DNA of 64,000 bases from Apricaphanius iberus (taxonomy: Eukaryota > Chordata > Actinopteri > Cyprinodontiformes > Aphaniidae). The stretch covers positions 2,137,001 to 2,201,000 of the forward strand of contig JAPXFQ010002924.1 in the NCBI GenBank assembly GCA_028564705.1, read 5' to 3'. Positions 21,101 through 36,100 of this stretch are shown in pieces; the stretch's first letter is position 1; each line of letters starts with the position of its first letter. The translations under genes were made by a program, and so were the position numbers. Under the pieces are notes generated by a model. The model ran no database searches, was not told the DNA's origin, and saw only the letters and a list, made by a program, of their open reading frames with translations.

Positions 21101-24100
21101 TGCATCAGTAGCATCATTATTCTAAAAAGGGATTGTTAATGAGAACCAATAATATTTCTGCAGGGTAATTTCTTTACAAATAACAAAATTTTACCAGAAT
21201 ACAGAATAAATGTACCGATTATAAATGTATTTTGGGGATTTTTTCCAGGTTTAGCTAATGCTACTTGAAAATAAGAGGAGTTCATTTTTAACATTTTCAT
21301 TAGGGTTGCCTATAAATGTGCATTGTATAAGATCAGTGCGGTTGGAAAAAGTTCTCACCAGTGACAGTGGGTTCTAATGAGTCTGTGTTATCCATTTTAA
21401 CGGTCTGAGCTGCAGAATCATTCAGAGTGCGGTCCACTCCTCTGAAGAAAAAAAAAAAAGTTTATACAATTGCAAATTTTAATGACAACAACATTCCACA
21501 GCCTTATGTCGTGTCACTACAGTTCGTACTTGCCATCTGAGGATAGATCAAGACACTGATCTTCCCCATCCGCCTCCAGTATACTCCCAGTCTCAGCTTC
21601 TGGAGAAGGAGAGTGGAGTGAGGATCCAAGGGACACACTGAGGAAGCCATTCTCCCCCTGGGTATTAGTAGCAGCAGAGGACCTTACAGACCCAGCTGCC
21701 TCCTCCTGCTCTGCGATTTCCTGCAGTGTGGTAGAAGCTCCAGTTGCTGTAAAAAACAGAAAACACAAATTAATGAATCAAGTCATTGTTCTTTGAATAT
21801 CCCATCCATCCATGTTTAGGTAAGCTTTTAGTTTTACCAACATTTTTCTTTTGAGTAAAATTTTAGGGTCCCAAACCACAATCACATATTGAACCTTATC
21901 TAATTTGTAACGGGAGAAAGGTTACTTTGCAAACCTAGTCCTTGGTTGGATTTTTTCTTTTTTTTTTTTTTCTTTCGATTACTTCTTCAGATTTTAACAG
22001 GAAAAGATCAAATATTTATGCAACACAATAAGTAAAGGTTTTATCTAGAACAAATTAAAGCAAAGCAGCCAAAAGGAATACAACTGAAAAAAAAAAAAAA
22101 ATCAAAAAAGGGATAGCTAAAAAATCTCCTATTTGTCCCCACCACAGAGCAAGTATAAAGGTTGCATGTTTTAAAATATTGTATAACAACAAACTTAAGC
22201 ACGTTATGATAAAATCACTGTAATAGCCCACATTGTAAAACTACTCCTTTCCAATTCGACAACAAAACAAAATATTTCGAAATATTCTATGCCCTTGATT
22301 TATATTGGTGGCTATGCAGGACCGGTGGTGTTTCCTCTAATGGGACAATAGGGCACACACAATCACAGGTGACTCTATACTACCCAAAAGGGGAAATATG
22401 AGATAACTTTGTCCCAACAAAGGAAAGGATATGTGATCTATTAATTTTAGGAAAATTAGACAAACAAAAAAAGCTTACAAAACAAAAACACATGTATAGT
22501 AAAGAAAAAAAAAAACAGGTTGCACAACACCAGAATGGCAAGGCAATTTCTACTTTCACATAGGCTAAGTGTACAGAAATTAAATTTAACCCAGTTAGAC
22601 AAATATTTGTCCATACCCTGAGTCTCAGTGTAGTTTCCAAGACCATATTGTTACAAAATGTGCACCACATAGTAACAACCACTAGGGGGAACACAAGTCA
22701 AAGAAGTCAAAAGCCCAATGAAAGCTTAAAACGTTGCAACATGATTTATTTATTTTTTCCCAGCACCATTAACCTGAACGATCTAAAGGCCAATTTATAA
22801 TTACACGAATACAAAAGACTAAACAGCTTTTAAAGAGTCAAACCTCGTTCATGTTCCTCTTCTGAAACTGCTTTTTGGACAATAGGGCTTGGAGATGTTG
22901 GAGGTGGGGGAGCCTTGCGTTTGGTCCTCCTTAGTGAAGAATCTGCCGAGAACCCACCACTCACAGGACTCATCTGCATGATGATTTCAAAGCAGAATCT
23001 ACATTCACCCAATGCACAGTTATGCAGAAATTACATTCGACTGTTGTATCCAAGTGTTCGGTGTATTATTAACATGGGTGCTAAAATATCATGTTTAAAA
23101 TACACTCACCTGAATCCCATCCATTTGGGTGCTGGGTGCAGAGTTTATCCTCTGGCGGGTGGCGAGGTCTGAGAGACTACTCTGAGATGCAAGGATGGGC
23201 GGTTGGGGCGCACGTCTCTTCTTTGGCAATGTTGCATTGGAGAATGTTGAAGAGTCGATTGGCGATGAATTTGAGCAGGGTAAGGCCATGCTGAGCGGTC
23301 GAGGCTTGCTAACAAGGACGGGAGAAGCTGGGGCACTGACAGTCATTGGCTTTAAAGAGCAAACATCCAATCAGAATGTGATAAGAGGCCCGTTTCCAAA
23401 TAAAAGTGAACATTGACCATTGGCAAACTACAGCAAAAAGTGTCACTTTTACCTTATAAATATGCTTCAAGGGAACTAAAGTTTTGCAAAATTACTGAAA
23501 AGACACTTAATTTAATATTTACCTGCTCTGATTTCTTTTTGCTTTTTCTAAACTTGCTGAAGAGACCTTTATTTTCTTTTTCTTTCTGATTTTTATCTTT
23601 GCCTAGAGTTACCAGTCCTAAAAAAATAAAATAAAAATTGTAGTAGACTTCAAACAAGAACATAATTGAGCTGTTAAAGTCGATACACTTTGCAGTTACT
23701 ACATACCGGCAGGGACTGGTGAGCTTGTGCACACAGGAGAAACAACTTGCCCTGCAGAGAGACAACAAACTTAGCAATTTACTCCAGAACAATAAACATT
23801 TCCAAAAGAACATTACCTAAAAGAAAAAAAAGCAGGTCAGTCAGGTACAGTATGGAACAAATATTCTGAGTTGCAAGCTTTTAATGCATTTTCAATGTAT
23901 GATTTGAATACATCAAAACTTACCTTGCATGTCTTTTGCGTAAACTTCCCTTATTGCATAATCATTAAGAGACCCAGACAAGTCTAAGGGGGCTGATGAT
24001 GTGACGTCTCTCAACAGAACTGTGGTCTCTGTGTCAAATTCACATTTCTCACATATCGCCGATAACAGTTCGTGGAGAGGAACTCGAGGATTTACTCTTA

Positions 24101-27100
24101 ATACAGTCTTTTGGGTCTTTTTGTAGTTTATCACCATCCGAACAGTAGCCTGAAGAACAAACAATAAGTCACTGTAATGTTGATATAACTTTAAAATAAA
24201 TCTCGAGGTCATGGATTTTGATAACTTACCTCCGGCATCTGTGGACCGGTCTTCTTATTTTTATCTTCTCCTTTTGGTTTCAATATGATCTTTTCTGCAT
24301 CCAAGGTTCCTATAAGGGCATTGGGCTTGAGCTTGATATTGTTTCTGTTGGCAGTGACCAGTTCTAAAGTGTGGCTTGACGGATTTAGGTGATATTTTGC
24401 ACACAGAGTCACCAACAGGTCCATCAGGGGTTTGCTGAAAGATAGGAAAAAAGTGAAAAAATTATTACACAGTAAAAGTGGGAATGGGAAACAATGCAAA
24501 TTTTTTAAAGGGCTTTAGTAGTCTTGCTGAAACTCAACGCTCGATACTGGTTTATTCTCTTAACTGCACCTCAGTCAAGTTATTTGAAATATTCTTAAAG
24601 AAAACAGCCTGCTTTGTACTCACTACTTGCAGAACTCCATTACATGTGAGTCACATTATTAACAAATATTTGTAATACCTTTTCGGTGTCTTAACCTTTC
24701 ACAATGACCAGGCTGTGACATATTACATTTTACAACACTGAAAGCAAAAAACTTAGTTCTGGAAGCAGAGCAAGTTTTGTCCACATTCAAGTTACATGGA
24801 ACAAAAAATACGTAAAGTTCCAAATTATTTACGAGTCTCATCACAACAGACTAAACATTCTAATCTTAGCATTTCAGCAAATTGTTCCACCATAAACATG
24901 TTACCAGTTGGGTAGTAAGAGGTTAGTTTATTTAAGACACTAGATTCATCATGTCATTACTTTGGAAACAAATTGTAAAGCTTGGAACATTTTAGCTGAT
25001 GTTCCTTTAGAATATGGTATTGCATTTCTTAATAGAGTTACCTCATGTCAGAGCAACATATTAAAGATGCCAATGTTGTGAAGGTTAGCATCTGCCTTCA
25101 CGCTAAAAGTGAAAAGGCAAGTTCACAGCTGTTTGAGAATTTAAACCACACTACAACTGTGTCGTGCACGTCTACTTCAAAAGCTATAATGAGGACAAAT
25201 CTGAACTAGGTACTATACCCCAGAAAAACTTTAAAAACAGATTTTGAAATTGAAGAAACTTCATTTAAAAAAAGAGGAATATGACAACTGAGCAATATAA
25301 AATAATAAAAAAACGGAATATTCTACACCAACAAAATTCTTTTTAAAAAAACACTAATGCATAGACTCTAAAATATTGGCGGAAATAAAACAAAAACAAA
25401 AAAATTAATTGGCACGAAATTACCTCTTATGAGATTTCCACAGTCTCCTATACTGAACATCAAAATACCAAATTTTAACGCATATCTGTGTCCATTTTGT
25501 TTAAAGTCCAAGGTAATGCCATTAAGTCCAACTTAAAAGCTAAATAAAGCAGTGATTTTACACGACTTTTTTTCAAGTCTGTGCTTGAAAATGAAAAGAA
25601 AACCTATCAAATCAAGACTAATTTGTCTTGACGAGCCGGTTTGTTCATAGCTACGCACGGCAAAGAAAAGGTGTGAAGGCTTTTTGATCAAAATCCTGCA
25701 GGAGTTTGGTAGGGGAAGAAATTGGCCACTGAAAATATTCAGTAGTTTTTAGTTAAACTAACTTCATAACCTGAATGCTTTAGAAAAAGCCTAATCTGAA
25801 AACAAAGCATAAACTGTTTGAGCAATCTTAAAAAACCTAAAGGGATGAAAATTAGATCAAATTTGGTCTGATCAAACAAGAATAATCTTATTTCCTTCAA
25901 GAGTCCAATGTGCATAGGATCTCTTTGAGTGGCTGTTTATAAACTGTGTGCATTGAGAGAATGACAAATGGCAATATCTTGAGTAAACTCTCTTGATGAG
26001 CTGTGGGATAATGGAGGATACATAGACCTTGCTCTGCGACTGACAGAGCTATGCAGACATGTTGATCTGATTATGTGGTACAGTTATCCTTTAACCTTTT
26101 TATTGGGTCATTACTGCATTGCTGCCTGTACAAATACAATAAGTTTGGGAAACACATGTTCATTAAAGCTTGTGAGAGAGCAAAACTAAAAAGAATCCAA
26201 TTAATGCCGACAGAGTGTGTATCAACGGGAACCACAGCATTCAGCTACTCCACCCATCTGACTCAGTCTGATAGAAGCAGGACATCATGTGATGACTTAA
26301 TCCATCATCAGTCTCATGATGTCGGGCTTACATTTTGGCTGTTCAGTGGGACAAGAAAATCTACATAAATAGTTTTTTATTTTATTTTATCAGCTTTTAC
26401 AGAAATCTCAATTAATCTTACCTTCCTTCAACTTGGGCGTTCTTTTCCACTCCACCAGGCAAAACCACAGTAAGAGAGAGCTCTTTATCCATCAGGTTTT
26501 CCTTCTGGTCCATTGTTAAAAGAGGGCTTCCTGGGCGCCACTGGGACAAACCTGGACAATCCACCGTCTTCAGTCCTGGTGGTGATGGGGCTGTTGTTTT
26601 GGTTGATACCCTGCAGTTAGATAAAAAGGAGGCCATTTTCAGATTTGCATCATCAAAATAAAATTAAAAAAGTGTTTGCCTACTACTTCTGAGAATCATC
26701 ATATAAATACATTAAATTGTGCTTTGGAATATGGTTATGCTTAAAATTAAAGGGGCTATATTGTGCCTTCCCAGACAATAATTGCACTCATTTCTCCTTA
26801 AGGCTTTACAAAGGACTGAGGCTGAAACATTTAAGAGTCCACTTTGTACACAAGTCACAAGACAACTAAGAGGACAGATTTGCTCACTGAGCCTGAAGAA
26901 AAGGCTGAGAATGGAAAGACATGTGAGATATACTGATATTTAAAAAAAGGGAAGATTAAGACCCAAATGTGTCACTCTGTGGAATAGTCATGTATTAGTT
27001 CATGCATTTCTTCGGTAAATATAGTACACGTTAGGGTTTTGCAAAAGCAATGCATTCCTGCAAACAAAATCAATAAAGTGCAGAGTGCAGCTGTAGTCAT

Positions 27101-30100
27101 GAGTGTTTACATGCTACTCCACTTGTCGGACCTGAAAAGAGCATAAAAAAAAACTATTCAAAAGAGATAAAATCATTAAAACCAGGCATAAGAAATAAAT
27201 GATTTACATTCATGTGTCATTTCTTTTAGTCAGTGTGTGCACAGATAGGAAAAATATTTTTTTTTTTTGCAGATCCAGCACTCCAGAGTAATGACTTTTA
27301 ACATCTCACACAGGGGCATTACTCATTCAAATAGAGGAATCCAAGCAATGCAAGGTCACAGGCTCTACTTGGACATGTCTGCTAGTGAAATATTAGTATC
27401 GCTGTGGGGGCTGATGCCCTTAAACACCGAAAATGACATGGATAAAGACAATTACATGCCAGTATAAATGTTTATGCTTTAGTTCTAAGTTCTAAAACTC
27501 ATTAGTAATCAGACACTGTAGTCATACAAAATTTACTCAATCAGAAGCCCATTTACAGTTTTTGAAGAAAGCAATTTAGATAGAAAAAGAGTTGGAAAAC
27601 ATATTGAGCTCTTAAAAGAAAATCAATAATGTGACAACTGAATTTACAATTAAAATCAAACGTTTGCTCTAAAATGTCAGTTGAGCCAACAGGGGAAAAA
27701 AGGATAATTGGTGTTACTACATGAACTTCAACTACAACTGTTGAAGTCTGCTTTTCTCTTCAAAAACTCAAATGAGACATTCATTACTCCTTTCATAATA
27801 AACAAAAGCCACGAGTAACTTATGGTTGTTCCACAAAATAAAAATATTAATAAACAGGAACAGCAAGGAGGTTTGAAAGGGGTCCACATCCTCCTTAGTT
27901 TAAACCTTTACAATGCACTCCTCATGCCTTAGTATAGCAGTAATCTTAAATAATTATGATGATTGATAAGAAAAAAAAAAAAACACTTCAGGAAGTTGTT
28001 TCTGCATTTCAAAGTTCTCCACTGCCTGACATTAACATTAGAGCTAGTCCAAAAAGTCTCTTGTAACAACTATTACGTTCTTCCTTGGAGCATCCCCCTC
28101 TTGGTCACTATGCACTAATCTTTGCAGAAGCCATTTGATTTACTTTAAATACATTCAATTTTAATCTTATGACACAGTACAGTCATAACTACATCAGCAG
28201 GACTGGCCAAGAGTTTCACAAATTGCCTAAAATGCATATAATTGTCAACAATTTTAGATGATCGAGTCTGTGCCTGTTAACAGTAAAAAACTATATTTAA
28301 TTGTCATTAGCACGCATGTAGTGAAAACTGCTAATATAGGCAACTCTACGTTGAGTTTTATAAAAATCTAAATGTGCCCCCATGGCTTTGGACCGCAACT
28401 ATAGCACTCTATTATGATTAAGATTATTAAGATTAATTGGTATGGTTAAAGAAAGCTCTGTATTGGTGGAAAAGATTATCCATTTCAGATTTTCTGATTT
28501 AAGAAAATAAAATACTAACCTTTAAGCCATAATCAACAGTAAACCAAATAATCTAAAGGTATACCCAGCAATCTTTCACATGCTGTACAGCTTTGTGGAT
28601 GTGTTTACCCTCTATGTATTTAGATTATGAAAAACAAGCTTAAATAACAAACAAGAAGTGAATGCCAAGAAACCCTCACAAAAACTGATCTTTCCTTACT
28701 CAGATCATGTTGGATTGTGCATTTCTAAATCTTTAGAATAATCCAACAGTCTGCATACAAAGCCTTTTAAAAAGTTATAATTTCAAGATCAAGGTAATTT
28801 AGTAAACCTAGAAAATCTCAAAGAACAGAATAAAACTTGCTGCTGTAAAGAAAAAAAATAGATTTTGCAATATTGAAACTGAGTCTTTAGATCACTTATG
28901 TGGCAAAATCTGACCCACATATCACTATTTAGCCACTTCCTAATGTTGAAATCAATTGATTTAATAAATATTAAATCATAATAAATATATATGTATTTAT
29001 TAGGTATTCACTGATACAGATCCTGGTACAGGACGATGCTGTTCTAATGTACCCTTATCAGTTTTGGCTAAAGTTAACCTATACCATGAGCAGATACTTA
29101 AAATGTGGAAATTCTGCAATAATTTCACAGAAAATTTTCATTTTTCACATAACATTTTAGCTTTGTGTTCATTCTTTAATCATTTTTTTTTAATCTAATT
29201 GACCATCATTTGTTGTAGCAAGTAGAGGAGAAAATAAAAACTGTCTTCCAATTCATTGCATAGTTTTGTGTGGTAGAAGTATTGGTACTAGGTATCGGTA
29301 AGTACTATGATCAAATATCGGTATCAGTTTGAAAAACAGTGGTATCATTACATCCCTAATATTTATCATAGAATATATATTGGTTTATCAGGGTTAATTA
29401 TATCCACCATCTAATCACAGATGTGATTTAAAAAAAAAAAAAAATTTGGGAATATAACAATGAACAAATTGTATTGGAATATAAAATTCGGGCACGTTTT
29501 GATACCATTAAAATGGTGGAAACGTGAGCAAGACAGAATGTCTAAGATTTTTTGGCAGAGGCCCACCAAATGAGCTCACAAAGTTTGAATTTGAGGGAAT
29601 TGGGTCTCATGGAGGAATCTGAAAAGAATGAGGTCAGTGGTCAATGCAGGTCTGAGATATATTCTAGCTGAGCAGTGTTAGAAATGTCTGCAGTGATCAC
29701 ATGGATCTTCTACTAAACTCTAATGCCTACAGGGTCTGATTAGTCTTACACATTCATGCAGTAAGTGAAAAGGACCATTTTAAATGCTGCGACCAGTTTA
29801 AGGCAATATCTTAGGTTAGTGATGTATTTGCATGCTGTCTGATAGATTGTTTAACCATTTGGCTTTTTGGGCCTCAGGGCTACTCTGGATTTTGCTGTGA
29901 AGGCCTCATATGGAAGCATTTAAAAAGTTAGTATGGCATAACATACAGCTATCGCACCTCCCAGTTTATACTGCTCTGTCAACACGGAAGTGTTTTTAAA
30001 ATTACAACACCTCAGGCAGGTGACACACACAGAGGGCTGTATGTGTTTTCCAACCAAGACCTGTGCTGATGTGCTGCTGAATGGGAGGAGACATGTTGCT

Positions 30101-33100
30101 GCTTGACTGTCCTGATGCCTCATTTACTGCTCTACCTGGAAGCACTGATGCTCACAAACAAGTCCATTCAAAGCCACAGATCACAGCTGACAGAAATTAT
30201 CCCACAGCAACAGTAAATAACAGGTCGATCATCACCATGTCATCTATTACACTTTGTCATAGGACGCAGTTATGAGAACTTTTTGCCCATGCAAGAGGAA
30301 AACTTTTTAGTTGTGTTTCCTTACTAAACTCTCCTAAAAAATAAAAATATTAAAAAGTTTGTAGGAAAAATTAAGATGAAAAAAATAATAGCTTAGGTTT
30401 TTTAGGGAGGAAAAAGAATAATAATAAACAAGAAGTGAATATTCCAAGTTAGTTCCAGCAGGACCAATCATTGCTTTCATTGAGTTTGTCAAAAAAAACA
30501 ACATTCTTATTTAATTGAGTATCTCCTTGAGGGCCATCCTAACAATTACAACTCTCTAAAATACTTAAAAAAGGATTATGAATTCTTCTTGCCGTACACC
30601 TAATATATTATTTTTAAGCTAACTTTTTTTTTAAGCCCAGCAATTTTCTAAATTTTCATTTACAAGTATGTAGATTCCTTTAACAAATAGTCACATTGAA
30701 AGTTACAATGCTGCTCACTAAAATTTCAAGAATTATTTTGTGCTCTCCAAAATAATAACACCAACAGCAAACACATTCTAAAGATGCAGCATTCTGTTTT
30801 CAATAGTTTTTTATTAATATAACTGCCTTGATATTTAAAAATCACTATATCTGCATTAATCAAAAGAGGCTGCATATGGTCCTTGTCGTTTTGTAAAATA
30901 TATGTTTTTGGAAAGGGAAACTGTTCACTGAACTTTATTACTAACAATGAAATATTCCAATGTTAAAAACTAATTGTTCGGTCTGTCATAGAGGCCATAT
31001 AATTTACATTTTAAACAGTGTATACAACTCAAAGTTTATTATATATTAATTTTGGTAAACTGCAAAGAGCAAAGGTGGTAGGCCACTGCCCTGAGGCACA
31101 CCATGCTGGTCTTCTATAATTGCAACGACTGAAAAACAAATAAATACATTTCACTTTGGCAAGCAGAACTTGATGAAATGCTGCACACAAACAGTAAGAT
31201 GATCTGGAATTTGAACGCAAAAAAAAAAAAAGAAACTTGCAGAATATGCATTGAAAAAAACATAAGCTTCAATTAAAAAAAAATGATAAAAACAAAAGTC
31301 AGTCAGAAATTTATTGTAAAAAAAAATGTGAATATACATTATATCCAGATATTTCTACTTGTGTAAATATACCTCAAATACTTATTTGATTAGGTTGGAA
31401 AAAGAGGATGATAAGCTTAGGCAGCAGAGGGGAAAGATAAAAAAAACTTTCCAAAAAAATAAATAAATACACAATTCCAAAAGCTGAAAAGGGATTTACT
31501 TCCTTTCAGCTCTGTTTGTTCCAGGTGGCATTACTTTAAAAAAAGAATATGCAGTTCTCGTAGCTTTTTCAAATTCTAACACAAATATATTATAGGAGAA
31601 ACTAACAAAAGAGAAAGAAAAAAAACTAACATTCCCTCTGAACTGTTGTAAGGAAGATGAACGTTTACCAAAAATGCTTCCTGTGGTATGTTAGCAGCTG
31701 CTGGGTAGTGAAAAGACCCCTTGGGAAATGGTAGGTTCATTTACAAGACATAAACAAAGCATTTTTTTCTCTTGCTTTTTTCATAGAAGCCTTTCCTATT
31801 CAGTCACACTTTCAGGCAACACCCTGATTATTTTAAGAAACATGCGTCCCAATTTAATACTCCACTGATCAAAACACAAATCTAGTAGCAGTAGCAAAGC
31901 CATACAAAATGGCATGTTTAAGCACAGGCTTAAACATGCCATAGTGCAGCAGGCCCAGCACACCCTCACTTTCAAGTCACAACACATGCATTGAAACCTC
32001 TCTGAATGGAGGAAAACTGTACCCAAAAGCATTTGTTCCAAATTTCCACAGATAACCTAACAGACACAACACTGAGGAGGAGCAGAAATGTGTGAGAGCA
32101 GGTGACAGACCTGCTTTTCCAGTGAAGCCGCCCGTATTTCATTTTCCGCTCTTACCTTTCTACGTACACTGGTTCCTGCTCACATAATTCCACATTCAGC
32201 TTTGTTCTCCCATGAGAAGTCAAACAGACTTAACTCTACCAGTACAGCCTTTAAAGGCCCACCTTAATGCCACGCCCTAATCCGTGACATCAGTAATCTG
32301 TCTCCCTCTGCCTAAAATCCTGCTGGGTATCTAGCTGCGATTCAAAAAAAAGCTGTATTGGCAGCACACCCCCATTTTTTTAAACACAGCTAGAGGGGTT
32401 TTGAGAAGAGGGGTAAGCAGCTTTGCCTCCCCTCTGCAGGCATGAACCATAGGGTTAAGCTAGCAGACACACAGAGAGAAGCAGTTGGACTCGCAGGACT
32501 TTGCATCTGCTGAATGATCATGTTTAAGATATTGTTATGTTTTTTTTTGTTGTTGTTTTTACCCTGGGTAGAGATGCAGTTATTAGAGTACACAAACTAA
32601 AAGCAAAGTAAGGATCCCTGATGGGGACTATGTGTTCCGACAGGGTCTCATAAATTTATTCAGGTAGTATTCCTATGTTTCCTTTTCCTTATGAAAAACA
32701 AACAAACAATGCAAACAGTTTAAAACCACACCTTATTTCTGAAGAACTGACTCAGTCCCAAACCACTTAAGAGGACACTGTCAGTTGTGCAAAACCATAA
32801 TGATAGTGAGTCAAAGAACAAAGAAATGAAATAGCATGCATTTCCCAACTCTAAGCGTTGACTCTGTCTGAACACGATGGAAGATAATTAGATGTTTTCT
32901 CCGTCACATATTAAATGGAAACAGATAACCCAAAACACAACCTGCAATCACACTCACTAGCCACTTTATTAGGTACACATTACTGTGCTATATTGGAAAT
33001 CCATTAACCATCAGAGATATTGTATCGTTCTTTGTGGCATATATTCAACAAGGTCAAAACATACCACAAAGATTTTGGTCCACATTAACATTCTGACATC

Positions 33101-36100
33101 ATGCAGTTGCTGCAGATTTGTGGACTGCACAATCATGATGTAACTCTCAATGTCACCACAATCCAACAGTGCATGACTTTGGAAGCCATTGGAGTACAGT
33201 GAACTTATTATTGTTTATGAAAGCAGTTTGAGGTCATGTCACAGACCACATTTTGTGGCATGGGGCATTATCCTGCTAGATGTAGCCATCAGAAGATGAA
33301 TAAAGTTTGGTCATAAAAGGATGGAGATGGTCAGCAATATTCAGGTAGGCTTTGGTGTTTAAGGAATAATTTTAGTTGGAATTTATGAGACCCAAATTAT
33401 TCTTACAGTATCACCTCCAAAGCTTGAAACACTAATACATAGTAGAATAAATGTATGCCTCATTGTAGTTTTCACTACATTATGACCCTAAATGCTATAA
33501 CGGAGACACATCAGACCAGGCAATATGTTTGCAATCTTATATTGTCCAAGCTTGGTGAGCCTATTTAAATTTAAACCACAATTTACTGTTGTGAAGTGGT
33601 AGTTCTGCTAGTGAACCCCATATGCTTCAAGGTTTGATGTTTGATTCCACTAACTGGATATCTCTAATCATTCATATCATTCTTTGTAAACTCGAGAGAT
33701 CCTATCCAAGTGGATGAGCAAATTCTGAAACACTCAGACCAAAAAGTTCAAAGTTACATAAATCCCCTTCATTCACCACTTTGATATTCAGTTTGAACTT
33801 AGCAAATTGTCTTCACCACATCATCATGCCATATGATTGCCTGATTTGTTGAATGACCCTAGCTATTTAACAAGTATGCCTAATAAAATGGTCAGTGTGT
33901 AGTTCAAAATGGGTTTCTCTGATTTCATTTTTAAAAAGCTTCAAATCTGATTCCTAGATAATGACAAAAGTCCAGGACAAGAGATCAGCAAATCATTTAT
34001 TTTACCTTTTGCATACAACTTACAAGCAAAGGAAATAGCACTTTATGTCTGCAACTGTTTTTTATGACCCTATGCCTTTCTGTTTTGTGATAGTAAAACG
34101 TAATAAGCATGCTAACATTGTGAAAACTGTATAAGCAATATTATCTCCACCCTAGTAACCTTATTTACGTTTCATGTATCAAGAGTTAAAGTGCCCTTCT
34201 TTACATGTAAAAAAAAAGAAAGTAAAGTTTTCAGAAAATCACGACCTATAAATAAAGAAAATTCTTTAAACAAAAAGGGTATATAAATATATATAAATTA
34301 ATTTCAGGAGTTCAACAAAAAAATATGTAGTTTATTTTTCGGTTCATTTTTTGTTTTTGTGACACTTTTAAGTCCTACTAAGAGTTATCTGGAAGTATTT
34401 TAATTATAGAACAAAAAGTCACAAAATGTTTCATTTGAAAGAAAAGAGACAATGTCTTCTAAAAAAATAAAAACTCTTCAGACATAAATCTAAAACCCAC
34501 AATGAATTTGATCAATATTTTATGGTTTACAATAGCACTGTGATTTTACTCAACCTTACTCATTAGTGGTCATTTATATCTCTGAGATCATCTAAACCGC
34601 TCCTGCTGGATGTTCCTCACTCTGAATTGGTCAGTAAAGGAGTCCTGTCTTAGATGAGGTTGCCCTATAACTCTGGAACCTTTTATTTTAAATGATGTCA
34701 AACTTGCGTTGAGTTATTTAAATCACTACTTAACACACATTTTCCAGGCTTTTAACTTATCACACATGTTTTTATTATCTCAACAGAATTTACAGACCTA
34801 ACACTTAAGGGGGTAGAGTTCCACTGTCCCGGAGCCTCTGCTGAAAAGCCTTTGTCAGATTCAGCCTTGGCACAAGCTGCTTTTGTCACAAGACCTCAGG
34901 GACATGCTAACATGCTAGGGGTTTCCAACTTCTGAGATGTATGCCAGTACAAGTCGACATAGATCTAACCCAGTTGATCAAATTCTTAGGCCAACCATTC
35001 TTTTGAAAGCTACTATAATGTTTAAACATCAATTTGTCTAAAACAAACTTAGCTTTATTATGTATTTGTAATCTTGGTATCTTTGAGGATCAGTGAAATA
35101 TTGATAAAAATATAAAATTACAAAATCAAAAATGTTTTACAACTCTTTATTGTCTCAAAACTTTTACAGTAAACAACATTAAACAGTAAAGTTATTGTTT
35201 ATGTACACTTCCCACACTGAGTCATACTCTAAATGTGCTGCATGATTAATTCAGCCAAATAATCACTACTTTGTGCTGGAGACGTTTCACCATCTGGTAC
35301 GAAAGCAATACATTTGACTTTCCATTGTGAAATAGGGGCAGTTCTTTATCAGTACTTTTACGCTTTCACTGAAGAATGTGCAACCCATTCTGCAAACACC
35401 ACCACTAAATACTGTCAAATGATAAGGAAGGTAGGTGGTGAGCAGAGATGTGATCAAGCTGGAGTTATAAAGTTTCAAAGAATTTGATCTTGATCTTTTT
35501 TTTTTATTAAAAGTGTAAATCCTAGTTGTGGTAATAGTTCAGGTGAATAATAATGCAAAAAGATACAACAGTTTAACAGCTGTAGTTTAAAATAATCCAA
35601 CATAATGAAGATTAAAGGGCTTGGAGTTTCACAGTCACTGTATTTAAGGGAAGACCTGTGCTAAAATAAAAAAGTAAAAAAATAAAAAATCAAGTCAAAT
35701 CCAAAGTCATAAGTTGGTTGTTTCAGGAAGACAAATGAGTGGGAACACAGGAAGTTTTCCAGGAAGAGTGGAGCAACATCATACAGTTCACGACTTTCTA
35801 AAAATAGAGATTTGTGTTTGCAGTATTTGAATATGTGGCAAAAAATTGTTACGTCACGCTCGGCAAAGTTTTAACTCAGGAAAAATGGGCAGCACAAAAT
35901 AACTGAAAATATCTGGTTCTTTTGGAAATACATCACACATGACAACCCACACACACAAAAAATGGATTGTCATTATGAACATTTAATTATAAAGAAAGTT
36001 ACATTTTCAGTTAAAGCAAAAAGATAGGAAAATAAATCTGCTGTTTAAAGTTTAACAAAGACCTTTGATCTGCTTAAAAACTTCTGTGTATCCAGTTCTA

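Noticed and set aside
21961..21972. Poly-T runs and short A/T tracts as regulatory signals
   Set aside because: They are branch/polypyrimidine or simple AT-rich sequence common throughout; no specific meaning.
31796..32041. 81-codon minus-strand frame rich in Cys and Leu
   Set aside because: No recognisable domain or splice sites; single-frame chance ORF.
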